The notes beneath the pieces were generated by a model, which searched no databases, was not told the DNA's origin, and saw only the letters and a list, made by a program, of their open reading frames with translations. A program made the translations under genes and the position numbers. A stretch of 64,000 nucleotides of DNA from Sphingomonas sp. Leaf34 (lineage in GTDB: Bacteria > Pseudomonadota > Alphaproteobacteria > Sphingomonadales > Sphingomonadaceae): contig NZ_LMLC01000001.1 in assembly GCF_001421805.1 (NCBI RefSeq), positions 930,001 through 994,000 on the forward strand, written 5' to 3'. Of the stretch, positions 35,578 to 44,292 are shown one piece after another (position 1 is the first letter of the stretch; every line of letters begins with the position of its first letter).

Positions 35578-36422
35578 GCGAGCGGCGGGCGTGTGCTGTC
35601 GTCGCGGCGTATCGCAAGAGCATGCGGTATCGCTCGAGACGGGCGGATGATGGCGACCTTCGGTCGCGTCTGCGTGAGCTGGCGCAGCAGCGCCGACGGT
35701 TCGGCTATCGGCGGTTGCACATCCTGCTTCGGCGGGAGGGCATCACGATCAACCGCAAGAAGACCCAGCGGCTTTACCGCGAGGAAGGTCTGACAGTCCG
35801 TCGGCGGAAGGGACGAAAGCGCACCGTCGGCGCGCGGGCACCTGCGCCGGTCCTGGCGCTACCCAACCAGCGCTGGAGCCTGGACTTCGTTCATGATCAG
35901 ATGGCCACGGGGCGGCGGTTCCATATCCTCAACATCGTCGACGACGTGACACGCGAGTGTTTGCGGGCTGTGCTCGACACGTCGATATCAGGCAAGCGGG
36001 TGGTGCGCGAGCTGGGTGACCTGATCGCCGAGCGTGGCTCGCCCAAGATGATCGTCAGCGACAATGACACCAAGCTGACCTCAAACGCGGTGCTGGCGTG
36101 GTCGGGCGATGCCGGCGTCGAGTGGCACTATATCGCACCGGGCAAACCGACGCAGAACGGGTTCGTCGAGAGCTTCAACGGCCGCATGCGCGACGAGCTA
36201 CTCAATGAGACGCTGTTCTTCACGGTCCGCCAGGCGCGCACGATCCTCGCCCGCTGGGTCGAGCACTACAACACCGAGCAGCCGCACTCCTCACTCGGCT
36301 ACGCCACACCGGCCGCCTTTGCCGCCGAACTCGAAAAGCAACGGGCGGGTTCAAACCCGCCCGTTGCTTCACCCGCGCTCCTGCGCGACAACAACGGTCA
36401 ATCTCTGGTTCCAGCTGGATGA
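35517..36422 (+). CDS. IS3-family transposase OrfB (DDE catalytic part)
   Basis: 301 residues in the -1 frame relative to OrfA, beginning at an ATG that overlaps the A7 slippery site, so it is normally made as an OrfAB fusion (35257-36422). It has HTH_21 ('[16 protein letters not shown]') and the rve integrase core with D in '[10 protein letters not shown]', D in '[12 protein letters not shown]' and E in '[19 protein letters not shown]'. C-terminal '[19 protein letters not shown]' is typical. The gene is intact, so the element may be active. Confidence 0.88.
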   Translation: MATPAAKREAVAHLQTALGMSERRACAVVAAYRKSMRYRSRRADDGDLRSRLRELAQQRRRFGYRRLHILLRREGITINRKKTQRLYREEGLTVRRRKGRKRTVGARAPAPVLALPNQRWSLDFVHDQMATGRRFHILNIVDDVTRECLRAVLDTSISGKRVVRELGDLIAERGSPKMIVSDNDTKLTSNAVLAWSGDAGVEWHYIAPGKPTQNGFVESFNGRMRDELLNETLFFTVRQARTILARWVEHYNTEQPHSSLGYATPAAFAAELEKQRAGSNPPVASPALLRDNNGQSLVPAG

Positions 36423-36607
36423 AAGGCGGGGGTCACGTCAAGATTGACGGGCGCTGGCCATGGCGGAACGGACAATCCAATGAAAGGGCTCAACGAGGGA
36501 CGGATCAGCAAAAGTAACATGGACCGCCGCCCCTCAGTCAGGAAAACCGGTTTCTCGACGTCCAGCCGCTCCACCTGCATTCCCTTTCCTGACGCTTGTT
36601 CATCGGG

Positions 36608-37024
36608 CTAGGCAGGATCGTTATCAAGCGTAGCGACTCCCATCATCGGATGCATTACGAAGGTCCAGCCGTCGCCGCCGACAATCATCAGGCGTAACGA
36701 TTGCCGATCTGCGGTGCCAAGCAGTGACGCCGCTCCTGACGAAGCAGGCAATGTGACTGTCCTGCCATCCTGAAGAATGCCGGTTGCCCAGCCGCGCCGT
36801 CCGCTGCGGATCTCGCTGGCCATGCGTTCCAACGCCGTCTCGAGCGCAGTGCGCGCACGTTTTCCTGTAACCCATGCATAACCGCCTGCCCCCAATTCTT
36901 GGATAGTTTCTAAGGGTTGGCTCGGGTCTGGAGACCGCTGTTTGACAATCCGCCGGGATTTTTCCTTTGGGGTATCAAGAGGACGCACACCCTCCATACT
37001 CATCATGCGCGCAAACTCATCCAT
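36608..37024 (-). CDS. Hypothetical protein (138 residues)
   Basis: From ATG 37024, preceded by GAGGAAG at about 5 nt, which decides this start over longer readings. No signal peptide or membrane helix. The N-terminal third is charged and probably disordered; the rest is mixed alpha/beta ('RTALETALERMASEIRSGRR', 'LRLMIVGGDGWTFVMHP'). I do not recognise a family. It is divergent from the small lipoprotein gene and downstream of the IS3 element. Confidence 0.6.
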   Translation of the reverse strand: MDEFARMMSMEGVRPLDTPKEKSRRIVKQRSPDPSQPLETIQELGAGGYAWVTGKRARTALETALERMASEIRSGRRGWATGILQDGRTVTLPASSGAASLLGTADRQSLRLMIVGGDGWTFVMHPMMGVATLDNDPA

Positions 37025-37203
37025 CGCTTCTTCCTCAGTGATAGCGCTCCGAGCGCATGGGTTTGGCCACTGGTTCCTGCCTGTTGAGGGATCGCTTAGG
37101 CAAGGCGTTGCTGGCCGCTGGGCAGCCATACCCCACCAAGTGGATCGGCGTTGAATTCCTACCGCCGTCGTGTATCCGTATCGCACCACAAAAAGGGTTG
37201 ATC

Positions 37204-37473
37204 ATGAAGAAATTTTTTGCTGTCGCCGTCGTTACCGGTCTGCTCTCGCTCGCAGCTTGCAACACCAGCCCGCGCGAGCAGGCGGCCGATAAGATCGAGT
37301 CGAACACTGAAGCCGTCGCCGATAACCTCGAAGACGCCGCCGACGCCACGGGCAACGAAGCAGCTGAAGCGAGCCTGGAGAACAAGGCCGACGCAGTGCG
37401 CGCGACAGGCCAGAATCAGGCTGAAGACATGCGGACCAACGACCCGGATACCAATCTTTCGAATGGCATCTAA
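37204..37473 (+). CDS. Small lipoprotein
   Basis: 89 residues. Signal peptide 'MKKFFAVAVVTGLLSLAAC' ends in a lipobox (LAAC), so the mature protein is anchored by its N-terminal cysteine. The mature part is short, highly acidic and rich in Ala/Glu/Asp/Asn with helical repeats ('ADKIESNTEAVADNLEDAAD'). It resembles entericidin-like or other small stress lipoproteins in composition only. AAAGGG precedes ATG 37204 by about 8 nt. A strong terminator follows at 37529. Confidence 0.75.
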   Translation: MKKFFAVAVVTGLLSLAACNTSPREQAADKIESNTEAVADNLEDAADATGNEAAEASLENKADAVRATGQNQAEDMRTNDPDTNLSNGI

Positions 37474-37528
37474 CAGACTGAGCGCTTAGAACTGCAGGCA
37501 GGTTGCTCCCAAGCGGTTTGCCAAATTA

Positions 37529-37560
37529 GGGCATTCGAGGCGACTCGGATGCCCTTCTTA
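37529..37560 (+). terminator. Rho-independent terminator after the lipoprotein gene
   Basis: GGGCATTCGAG (37529-37539) and CTCGGATGCCC (37544-37554) form an 11-bp stem with one mismatch and a GCGA loop, followed by TTCTTA. Confidence 0.7.
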
Positions 37561-37864
37561 CGTCTCGGAGTAAGCGCCAGGGCCGTTGGCAGCTGTAGCC
37601 ATCCGACTCACCATGCACGATCCAAACGGTACGACTTGAGACATGCTCCCACGCTTTCGGAGAGCTCGTGAATATGATTGGCCCGCTGCATGGAAGACGA
37701 TAGCTGGCATTCGGGGGCCCTTCCCCGCTTCCGAAACCTACGCATCCATTCATTATCCAGATGAGCTCGGCAGCATCTTGATGTGGGCCACATCATTGCA
37801 TGGTTTCTGCTAGCGCGAAGCCATCATAAAGGTAAGGTGCAATGTCCTTAATCGGAGAAGATGG
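37561..37864. other. Intergenic region, nothing recognised
   Basis: 304 bp between the terminator and the M13 peptidase gene. Short frames on either strand have no family resemblance. AGGAGAAG-like sequence at 37854-37860 belongs to the peptidase gene. Confidence 0.5.
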
Positions 37865-39937
37865 TTGGTTTTGAAGCATATGCCGCTTGTTGCCCTCCTC
37901 GGCGTCGTCGCGATCGGGAGTGCGGTTGCTCGCCAGACTGCGCAGCCGACAGCGGCAGTGCCAACGGATAGCACCGCGGCGACCAGCTACGGCGCCTGGG
38001 GCTTTGACATGACAGGGATGGATCGTAGCGTGAAGCCGGGTGATGACTGGTTCCGCTTCGTCAATGGTGCGTGGGCGGACCGAACGAAGATCCCGCCGGA
38101 TCGATCATCCTACGGTGCCTTCGCGGTTTTGCGCGACATTTCTGAGCAGAGGCTGCGTAGCCTCATCGGCCGCTATAGCGCTTCCGACACCGCGCATCCC
38201 GACCGGATGAAGGCAGCAATCCTTTACGCAGGGTTCATGGACACCGCCACTGCAGAGAAGCTCGACGCCGCACCGCTGACCCAGCGACTGGCGCCGCTGA
38301 GGGCTGCTACGTCGAAGGACGACATCGCACGGTTCATGGGGCGCTCGCTCGGCGGTTTTGGCGCCAGCTTCTTCGCGCCCGGCGTCAACGACGATGCCAA
38401 GCAGCCAGACGTGTACGCCCTCTATTTGCGGCAGTCCGGCTTGGGCCTCGGCGATCGCGACCTCTATATCGACGGCAAGTTCGCTCCACAGGTTGCGCGG
38501 TATCGCCAATATGTGACGCAGATGCTGACTCTTGCGGGATGGCCCGACGCCGAGGCCGCGGCGGGGAACGTCGTGGCAATGGAGACCAGGCTCGCGCAGG
38601 CGCACTGGACGCGCGCGCAGAGCCGCGACCGCGACAAGACCTACAACCCGACGACGCCCGCGCAGTTGGCGAGCCAGGCACCCGGTTTCCCCTGGGCGAC
38701 CTTCTTCGAGGCTGCCGGCGTCGACGCCGCCAACCGCGCGATCGTGGCGCAGAACACCGCCTTCCCCAGCATCGCCAAGGTGTTCGCCGAGAGTGACCTC
38801 GATACGCTGAAGGCGTGGGAGGCGTTCCGCATCACCGACGACATCGCACCACTCCTTTCGAAGCGCTTCGTCGACGCGCAATTCGAGTTTCGCTCGAAAT
38901 TCCTGAACGGCCAGCCGCAGCAGCGCGAGCGCTGGAAGCGCGCGGTGGCGTTCGCCGAGAATGGCGTCGGTGAGGGAATCGGGCGGGACTATGTCGCGCT
39001 CTACTTCCCGCCTGCGTCCAAGGCGAAGATGGACCAGCTCGTCCGCAATTTGCGCGTGGCGTTGGCTGGGCGAATCCGCAATCTAAGATGGATGGGCGCT
39101 GCCACGAAGGAGCAGGCGCTCGACAAGCTCCGGGGCTTTAACGTCAAGATCGGCTACCCAGACAACTGGCGGAACTATGCCGGCCTCGAAATCAAACCGG
39201 GCGACCTTGTCGGCAACGCAGAGGCCGCGCAACGCTTCGAATGGGATTACCGGCGGGCACGGATCGGCATTCCGGTCGACAAGGCTGAATGGGGAATGAC
39301 GCCACAGACGGTCAACGCCTATTATAACTCGGTCAAGAACGAGATCGTCTTCCCGGCCGCAATCCTGCAGCCGCCCTTCTTCGACCCAAGGGCGGACGAC
39401 GCCGTGAATTATGGCGGCATCGGCGGCGTGATCGGCCATGAGATCAGCCACGGCTTCGACGACCAGGGCCGAAAGTCGGACGGCCGTGGCGTTCTGCGCG
39501 ACTGGTGGACGGCGGAGGACGCGACCAAGTTCGAGGCACAGGCGGCAAGGCTAGGCGAACAGTACGAGGCGTACAGCTTCGACGGGCTGCCCGGCATTCA
39601 CATCAATGGCCGCGCTTCGATGGGCGAGAACATAGGCGATCTTGGCGGGGTGCTGATCTCGCTCGACGCGTATCACACCTCGCTAGGCGGCAAGGCTGCC
39701 CCCGTGCTTGGCGGCTTCACCGGCGATCAGCGCTTTTTCCTGGGTTGGGGACAGGTTTGGCGGACGCTGTTCCGGGACGAGGCGCTCCGACAGCAGCTGG
39801 TCAGCGACCCGCACTCGCCGGGTCAGATCCGTGCGGTGAACCCGCTACGCAACGTGGATGCTTGGTACGCCGCGTGGAAGATTGACCCTGGCCAGAAGCA
39901 GTATCTCGCACCGGCCGACCGCGTACGGATCTGGTAA
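37865..39937 (+). CDS. M13-family zinc metallopeptidase (neprilysin-like), exported
   Basis: About 690 residues. No ATG starts the signal peptide cleanly: TTG 37865, TTG 37871 (10 nt after GGAGAAG, giving 'MKHMPLVALLGVVAIGSAVA') and ATG 37880 are all possible. Peptidase_M13_N covers about 50-430 ('VKPGDDWFRFVNGAW'). The catalytic part has the zinc motif HExxH as 'VIGHEISHGFDDQG' (His525, Glu526, His529), the third ligand Glu588 in 'MGENIGDLGG', and 'VNAYYNSVKNEIVFPAAILQ'. It cleaves peptides on the N-side of hydrophobic residues, in the periplasm. Complete catalytic set and usual length. Apparently monocistronic. Confidence 0.9.
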   Translation: MVLKHMPLVALLGVVAIGSAVARQTAQPTAAVPTDSTAATSYGAWGFDMTGMDRSVKPGDDWFRFVNGAWADRTKIPPDRSSYGAFAVLRDISEQRLRSLIGRYSASDTAHPDRMKAAILYAGFMDTATAEKLDAAPLTQRLAPLRAATSKDDIARFMGRSLGGFGASFFAPGVNDDAKQPDVYALYLRQSGLGLGDRDLYIDGKFAPQVARYRQYVTQMLTLAGWPDAEAAAGNVVAMETRLAQAHWTRAQSRDRDKTYNPTTPAQLASQAPGFPWATFFEAAGVDAANRAIVAQNTAFPSIAKVFAESDLDTLKAWEAFRITDDIAPLLSKRFVDAQFEFRSKFLNGQPQQRERWKRAVAFAENGVGEGIGRDYVALYFPPASKAKMDQLVRNLRVALAGRIRNLRWMGAATKEQALDKLRGFNVKIGYPDNWRNYAGLEIKPGDLVGNAEAAQRFEWDYRRARIGIPVDKAEWGMTPQTVNAYYNSVKNEIVFPAAILQPPFFDPRADDAVNYGGIGGVIGHEISHGFDDQGRKSDGRGVLRDWWTAEDATKFEAQAARLGEQYEAYSFDGLPGIHINGRASMGENIGDLGGVLISLDAYHTSLGGKAAPVLGGFTGDQRFFLGWGQVWRTLFRDEALRQQLVSDPHSPGQIRAVNPLRNVDAWYAAWKIDPGQKQYLAPADRVRIW

Positions 39938-40241
39938 CAGTGCCATCCGCCCGATAACTACGGCGCGGCGGCAAACGGGTAGCTCAGGATTTGAAGTAAC
40001 TTGCTCCACCTATTCGTCTGCCAGCGATACTCATCCGCGCGAAGACTCAGTTGTGGACGTGCACGGCGAGAATTTCACTTCCCAACTTTGGCCCTTCGTT
40101 CATGGGGACGTGGGCCCATGCCGCACGCATTCCCCACGGCCGGGCGGCACGCCAGATTTCTCGAAAAAGATGGTGAACCGATAAAATCGGCTTCGGAGAT
40201 CTCCAGCTAGCGGCGTCTGACATATCCTCTGTGCTGGATAT
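39938..40241. other. Intergenic region before arsR
   Basis: 304 bp without a recognisable gene. The last 20 bp contain the ArsR-type dyad; no clear promoter hexamers otherwise. Confidence 0.5.
40222..40241. promoter_or_regulatory. ArsR-type operator
   Basis: ATATCC (40222-40227) and GGATAT (40236-40241) form a dyad with 8-bp spacer whose last base directly precedes the arsR ATG (40242). Position and symmetry fit autorepression. Confidence 0.5.
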
Positions 40242-40574
40242 ATGGAAAACGATTCGGCTATTGCTGCACTTACCGCTCTCGCACGGGGCACTTGCCCCGA
40301 CGTTTTCCGCCTACTGGTTCGCCACGAACCAGATGGGTTGGCCGCCGGCGAAATCGCACGCCAACTTAAGGTGCCGCAAAATACTATGTCCGCGCATCTT
40401 GGCATCCTCTCTCGTGCTGGCATCGTCCGTTCCGAACGGCGTAGCCGCTCGATCGTCTACCGCGCCGATCTGGACGGGCTGCGCACACTAACCCTGTTCC
40501 TCATCAAGGACTGCTATGCCGGCTTACCCGAACTGTGCGCGCCGCTTCTGGCCGAACTCACCCCATGCCGCTGA
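40242..40574 (+). CDS. arsR: ArsR-family metalloregulator
   Basis: 110-residue winged helix-turn-helix repressor: 'ALARGTCPDVFRLLVRHEPD', then 'EIARQLKVPQNTMSAHLGIL' as recognition helix and 'RSRSIVYRADL' as wing. The canonical ELCVCDL arsenic site is not present. Cys18 ('GTCPDVF') and C-terminal cysteines ('KDCYAGLPELCAPLL') could form a different As(III) site, as in some alphaproteobacterial ArsR. It is followed by a broken arsenate reductase gene, which supports the arsenic assignment. Confidence 0.82.
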   Translation: MENDSAIAALTALARGTCPDVFRLLVRHEPDGLAAGEIARQLKVPQNTMSAHLGILSRAGIVRSERRSRSIVYRADLDGLRTLTLFLIKDCYAGLPELCAPLLAELTPCR

Positions 40575-40585
40575 AAGGATGCCTC

Positions 40586-40910
40586 GTGGCCGTCGATATC
40601 GTGATCTATCACAACCCCGAGTGCGGCACGTCGCGCAACACGCTGGCGATGATCCGCAATGCCGGCATCGAGCCGCACGTTGTTGAATATCTGAGTTGAA
40701 TATCTGAAGACGCCGCCTTCACGCGCGCTGCTTGTCGAGCTTATCAGTCGCGCTGGAATCACGCCCCGCGATCTGCTGCGCGAGAAGGGGACACCCCATG
40801 CGGAGCTCGGTCTTGGTGACGCGGCGCTATCAGACGACGCGCTGGTGGACGCCATGTTAGCGCATCCGGTTCTCATCAATCGGCCGCTGCCGTTGTGGAC
40901 ATCAACGTAG
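40586..40910 (+). pseudogene. arsC: Arsenate reductase ArsC (glutaredoxin type), disrupted
   Basis: Starts at GTG 40586 with GAAAGGA at 6 nt. The active-site segment 'VDIVIYHNPECGTSRNTLAM' carries the catalytic Cys in 'NPxCGTSR'. After 'EPHVVEYL' a 13-bp tandem duplication (GTTGAATATCTGA twice, 40682-40707) creates a TGA at 40697-40699. Removing one copy restores 'HVVEYLKTPPSRALLVELIS' and continues to 'VDAMLAHPVLINRPL'. At that point the C-terminal ~25 residues, including the third conserved Arg of the family, are replaced by recombinase sequence (stop 40908-40910). So the gene is broken twice: by the duplication and at its 3' end. Confidence 0.85.
40682..40707 (+). repeat. 13-bp tandem duplication in arsC
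   Basis: GTTGAATATCTGA (40682-40694) is repeated exactly at 40695-40707. It shifts the arsC frame by one base and brings in a stop codon. Confidence 0.9.
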
Positions 40911-41180
40911 CGGCCGACCGTGAGCAGTGGTGGCCAGGTGCGCCGACGATCGACCTGAACCCGCAGGGCAGGACGCAGAACAAGAAGTATCGCGCTTTGG
41001 TGCCGGTTCTCCCAACGCTCGATCGCTGGCTGCGCGCCGAATACGCGACGTTCATGGACCTCAAGCCGGAAGACCGCGCCGGCCGCGGCTGGCTGGTCAA
41101 CTACCACGGCCGTCCCGTCCAAGACGTCGACCGGGCATGGGACGCGATGCTTACGAAGCTCGGACTGCCGACCGTCCTCG
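40890..41180 (+). pseudogene. Tyrosine recombinase (phage-type integrase) fragment
   Basis: About 95 codons ('ADREQWWPGAPTIDLNPQGR', 'WLVNYHGRPVQDVDRAWDAM', 'LTKLGLP') correspond to the first half of the catalytic domain of an integrase of genomic-island type, including the beta-turn Lys region ('QNKKYR'). The catalytic Arg upstream and the HxxR and Tyr motifs downstream are missing. It abuts the truncated arsC on the left; on the right, from about 41180, the sequence is unrelated. The frame is open to 41326 without family resemblance. Confidence 0.6.
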
Positions 41181-41395
41181 ATGCACTGGAAGTAGACCGT
41201 CTGCATCTCGGCAGGCCGAAGTTCGGGCAAGATTTCCGCGATAAGATGGTGCGTCTGAGACAGGGGTTCAGCGCCATCGCGCATCGACTCGGGTGCGTGT
41301 TCCATGAGAACAAATGTGGAACATGATGGCGGCTGAGTCAACGCCACACGCTGTCGTCCAGCGGGAATGACTCAGCGGACATGACTGAAACAGGT

Positions 41396-41728
41396 TTACA
41401 GCAGCAGTTTGCAAGCATTCATGACGTCGCTCGCGTACGCGGAGACGCGAATGGTCTGTTCGTTGATCGGCTGGATCTCACGACCGCGGGCTTTAGCTTC
41501 GTCGTAGGCGCGGGCGGTCACCAGCGATCGGCAAGCCACCAGCAGCGCGCTTGCCTCTGGGACGAACTGATAGCGGGAGTAACGGACCTCGACGCTAAAA
41601 CCTTCGGCGGTGTTCTTGACGGTGAAGTGGGCATTCTTGTCGGCGACCTCGGTAAGAGGATGGGACACGTCAGCTGGATGGGTGCAGGCGGCAAGCGCCA
41701 ACGCCGTTACGGCAATGAAATACTTCAT
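41396..41728 (-). CDS. Small lipoprotein, hypothetical
   Basis: 110 residues from ATG 41728, preceded by AGGAG at 7 nt; this start gives a clean lipoprotein signal 'MKYFIAVTALALAAC'. The mature part is a small beta-rich domain ('DKNAHFTVKNTAEGFSVEVR') with two further cysteines ('LLVACRSLV', 'MNACKLLL'). I do not recognise a family. It lies between the recombinase fragment and the XRE gene and points away from the restriction genes. Confidence 0.65.
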   Translation of the reverse strand: MKYFIAVTALALAACTHPADVSHPLTEVADKNAHFTVKNTAEGFSVEVRYSRYQFVPEASALLVACRSLVTARAYDEAKARGREIQPINEQTIRVSAYASDVMNACKLLL

Positions 41729-41871
41729 GGTGTGCTCCTGTAAGAGGCCCTGTGTCGGGCATGGTGAGACACCAGCCACCGGTGAGATTACCGACGGTTG
41801 GTGCCAAAGCTAGAGAAAATGAGACTCATAGTCCGTGGTCCGATCGGCCGCAGATCGGCTCAGGCTGGGGT

Positions 41872-42075
41872 ATGGACGTCCGGCATCGACTGGCTGCGAA
41901 TATGAAAAGGCTGCGCAAGGAGCGTGGCTGGTCGCAGGAGACACTGGCCGATGAAGCAGGCCTCGATCGGACCTATGTCAGTGGCATAGAACGGGTTGTA
42001 CGGAACCCTACAGTCTCAGTGCTAGAGCGGATCGGCATCGCGCTAGATTGCCGATTGGGAGATCTGCTCGATTAG
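41872..42075 (+). CDS. Small XRE-family helix-turn-helix regulator
   Basis: 67 residues, almost entirely one HTH_3/XRE domain: 'LAANMKRLRKERGWSQETLA', 'EAGLDRTYVSGIERVVRNPT', 'VLERIGIALDCRLGDLL'. The size and layout match controller (C) proteins of restriction-modification systems and small phage repressors. ATG 41872 follows a GGGG stretch; ATG 41902 is an alternative. Located 0.7 kb before the hsd genes, same strand. Confidence 0.8.
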   Translation: MDVRHRLAANMKRLRKERGWSQETLADEAGLDRTYVSGIERVVRNPTVSVLERIGIALDCRLGDLLD

Positions 42076-42122
42076 CTTGCCAAATTACAGCCTGTTAAGG
42101 CTGCCATCAAAAGGACAGCCAT

Positions 42123-42401
42123 ATGCCGACAGATATGTTCAATAAGCCTGCCGATGAACGTGAAATGACCACGGAGGAATTAGAGATTGCGCAGTGGCGT
42201 ATCGACGTCACCGACGCAGGCCTTAAAAAGATTGACGAGATCTATGGGGATTATTGGTCTGATCAAACAGACAAAAAGCGCTTCGGTAAGATTTTCAAAA
42301 AGGCCGTTACTACCGGACGACTCAAACGGGTGGAGCTGCACGTGGAAAATGGTCGAGAAGTTCTCGCTAGTGATCGACAGCTTCAGTACGTAGTCGGATA
42401 A
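42123..42401 (+). CDS. Hypothetical protein (92 residues)
   Basis: From ATG 42123 with AAAAGGA at 7 nt. Hydrophilic, charged, no membrane segments. Contains 'EIYGDYWSDQTDKKRFGKIF' and ends 'VLASDRQLQYVVG'. I do not recognise a family. It is placed between two XRE regulators and upstream of the restriction genes, so it may be part of their control module, but nothing in the sequence shows this. Base composition is more AT-rich than the chromosomal core, as in the rest of the island. Confidence 0.65.
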   Translation: MPTDMFNKPADEREMTTEELEIAQWRIDVTDAGLKKIDEIYGDYWSDQTDKKRFGKIFKKAVTTGRLKRVELHVENGREVLASDRQLQYVVG

Positions 42402-42420
42402 TTTAATTTTTGGCGCGAAC

Positions 42421-42618
42421 GTGCGCCATCATCGGAAGCTGAAAGGTTTGTCACAGGAGCGGTTGGCGCTCGATGCGGGTATGGAACTCAGCTACGTGAG
42501 CGACCTCGAACGCGGCACTAGGAACCCGTCTGTGCGAGCACTGGGACGGCTCGCGGACGCGCTGGGGATCGAGCCGAAGCTGCTGTTGGAAACGCCCGTA
42601 GGTGGACCTTCCATATAA
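42421..42618 (+). CDS. Small XRE-family regulator, C-protein-like
   Basis: 65 residues from GTG 42421; an ATT at 42406 with the family-like 'IFGANVRHH' could be the true start, but no ATG is in frame. It is one HTH_3 domain: 'KLKGLSQERLALDAGMELSY', 'VSDLERGTRNPSVRALGRLA', 'ALGIEPKLLLE'. Related to the XRE gene at 41.9 kb in layout but not closely. The gap to hsdM is 168 bp, which would hold the promoter it might control. Confidence 0.75.
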   Translation: MRHHRKLKGLSQERLALDAGMELSYVSDLERGTRNPSVRALGRLADALGIEPKLLLETPVGGPSI

Positions 42619-42786
42619 GATACCCCGTTTTGCGCGAGTTCGACCGCCCGCTGTTGGCCAACCGACCAGGGGACGTTGAGGCAACGCGCGTGCCGACCGA
42701 CTTTAGACCAGAGCGAACAGCGTAGCGATCGACCACAGTTTGCATAGCCGGTTGGCCCGCCCTTCAGACGCCGCTACGCAGACACA

Positions 42787-44292
42787 ATGTCATTACTGTC
42801 ACAAGCTGAACTAAAATCCGCACTCTGGGAGGCTGCCAACATATTGCGGGGCTCTGCGGTCGATCGCACAGATTGGAAGGGGTACATGCTGCCCCTCCTG
42901 TTCTTCAAGCGCATCTCGGACGTATGGGATGAAGAAACTGAAGATGCTCGGCAAACCTTTGGTGACGCTGATCCATCGATATTCCCGGAAATTCACCGGT
43001 TCGCGATGCCTGAAGGATGTCATTGGAACGATATCCGCGAGACCTCCACCAATCTAGGCACCGCGCTGCAAGCGGCTATGCGGGAGATCGAGCGCGCCAA
43101 TCCCGACACGCTTTTCCGCGTCTTCGGTTCGGCCGACTGGGGCAACAAGGAGAAGTTCTCCGACGAGCTGATGAAGGACCTGATCGAGGGTTTTTCTGGC
43201 ATCAATCTCGGCAACACCGCTGTAAGCACCGACGTCCTGGGCGACGCCTACGAATTTCTTGTCGGCAAGTTCGCTGACGTCACTCGGCGCAACAAGGCTG
43301 GCGAGTTCTATACGCCGCGAGATGTGGTCAGGATGATGGTCGAGATCCTAGATCCGCAGGAAGGCGAAAGCATCTACGATCCCGCCTGCGGCACCGGGGG
43401 TATGCTGCTAGGAGCGATCGAGCATGTCGTGCGCCAGGGTGGCGACCCGAGGACCTTCTACGGCAAGATCTACGGTCAGGAGAAAAACCTTACCACAGCT
43501 GCCATCGCCCGCATGAACCTTGTTCTGCACGGAATTGAGGATTTCCAGGTCGCCCGCGAAGATACCCTACGGGAACCGGCTTTTTCCGATCCAAGCACCT
43601 CAGGCTTAGCGACGTTCGACTGCGTCATTGCGAACCCGCCATTCTCGCTCAAGGAATGGGGGCGCGAACTGTGGGAGTCCGATCCTTGGGGCCGTGCCGA
43701 GTTTGGACTGCCGCCTGAGAGTTATGGCGATTACGCATTTGTCCAGCACATGATCGCGTCGATGGCTTTCACCGGCAACAGCCGCATGGCCGTGGTGCTT
43801 CCGCAAGGCGCGCTGTTCCGCAAATCGGCGGAAGGCTCGATCCGGCAGAAGCTGCTGGAAATGGACATGATCGAAGCCGTCATCGGCCTCGCGCCAAACC
43901 TGTTCTACGGCACCCAATTGGCCGGTTGCGTGGTAATCCTGCGTCGCAAGAAACCGGCGGAACGCAAGAACAAAGTCCTGATCGTCGACGCCTCGACGCT
44001 GTTCCGAAAGGGGCAGGCGCAAAATTTCCTTGACGCCGAACACAGCGCGCAAATTGTTGGTTGGTATCGGAGGTTCGAGGACGTGGACGACCGCGGGAAG
44101 GTTGCCACTCTAGACGAGATCAAGAAGGAAGGCTGGACGCTCAACATCTCGCGCTATGTCCTGCCGCCTATTGGTCAGGATATCCCACCGCTGCCGTCAG
44201 CAATCGAGGCATTCAAAACGGCGCTTGCCGATGCCCGCGCGGCCGAGGATCATCTTCGTATAGTAATGACCGAAGGGGGCTGGCTGCAATGA
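42787..44292 (+). CDS. hsdM: Type I restriction-modification methyltransferase subunit HsdM (copy 1)
   Basis: 501 residues. N-terminal HsdM_N domain (about 10-150, 'LFFKRISDVWDEE') and N6-adenine methyltransferase domain with SAM motif I 'YDPACGTGGMLLGAIEHV' and catalytic motif IV 'CVIANPPFSLKEWG'. 'NKAGEFYTPRDVVRMMVEIL' is typical of HsdM. It needs HsdS for sequence recognition. Its stop overlaps the next hsdM by 4 bp (ATGA at 44289). Both methyltransferase copies appear complete, which is unusual. Confidence 0.92.
   Translation: MSLLSQAELKSALWEAANILRGSAVDRTDWKGYMLPLLFFKRISDVWDEETEDARQTFGDADPSIFPEIHRFAMPEGCHWNDIRETSTNLGTALQAAMREIERANPDTLFRVFGSADWGNKEKFSDELMKDLIEGFSGINLGNTAVSTDVLGDAYEFLVGKFADVTRRNKAGEFYTPRDVVRMMVEILDPQEGESIYDPACGTGGMLLGAIEHVVRQGGDPRTFYGKIYGQEKNLTTAAIARMNLVLHGIEDFQVAREDTLREPAFSDPSTSGLATFDCVIANPPFSLKEWGRELWESDPWGRAEFGLPPESYGDYAFVQHMIASMAFTGNSRMAVVLPQGALFRKSAEGSIRQKLLEMDMIEAVIGLAPNLFYGTQLAGCVVILRRKKPAERKNKVLIVDASTLFRKGQAQNFLDAEHSAQIVGWYRRFEDVDDRGKVATLDEIKKEGWTLNISRYVLPPIGQDIPPLPSAIEAFKTALADARAAEDHLRIVMTEGGWLQ

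Larger units (their letters stand above)
35193..36440 (+). mobile_element. Complete IS3-family insertion sequence
   Basis: About 1248 bp from TGACGTGACCCCCG at the left end to CGGGGGTCACGTCA at the right end, which are inverted repeats (13-14 bp perfect at the tips, weaker inward). Inside are two overlapping genes, orfA and orfB, in the -1 arrangement typical of IS3. I found no clear 3-4 bp target duplication; the left flank is the end of another copy, which may have removed it. Confidence 0.85.

Noticed and set aside
37526..37796. Two short minus-strand frames before the peptidase gene
   Set aside because: No start context or family resemblance; overlap a clear terminator.
41180..41395. Continuation of the recombinase frame to 41326
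   Set aside because: No resemblance to the HxxR/Tyr part of integrases after about 41180; probably unrelated sequence joined in frame.
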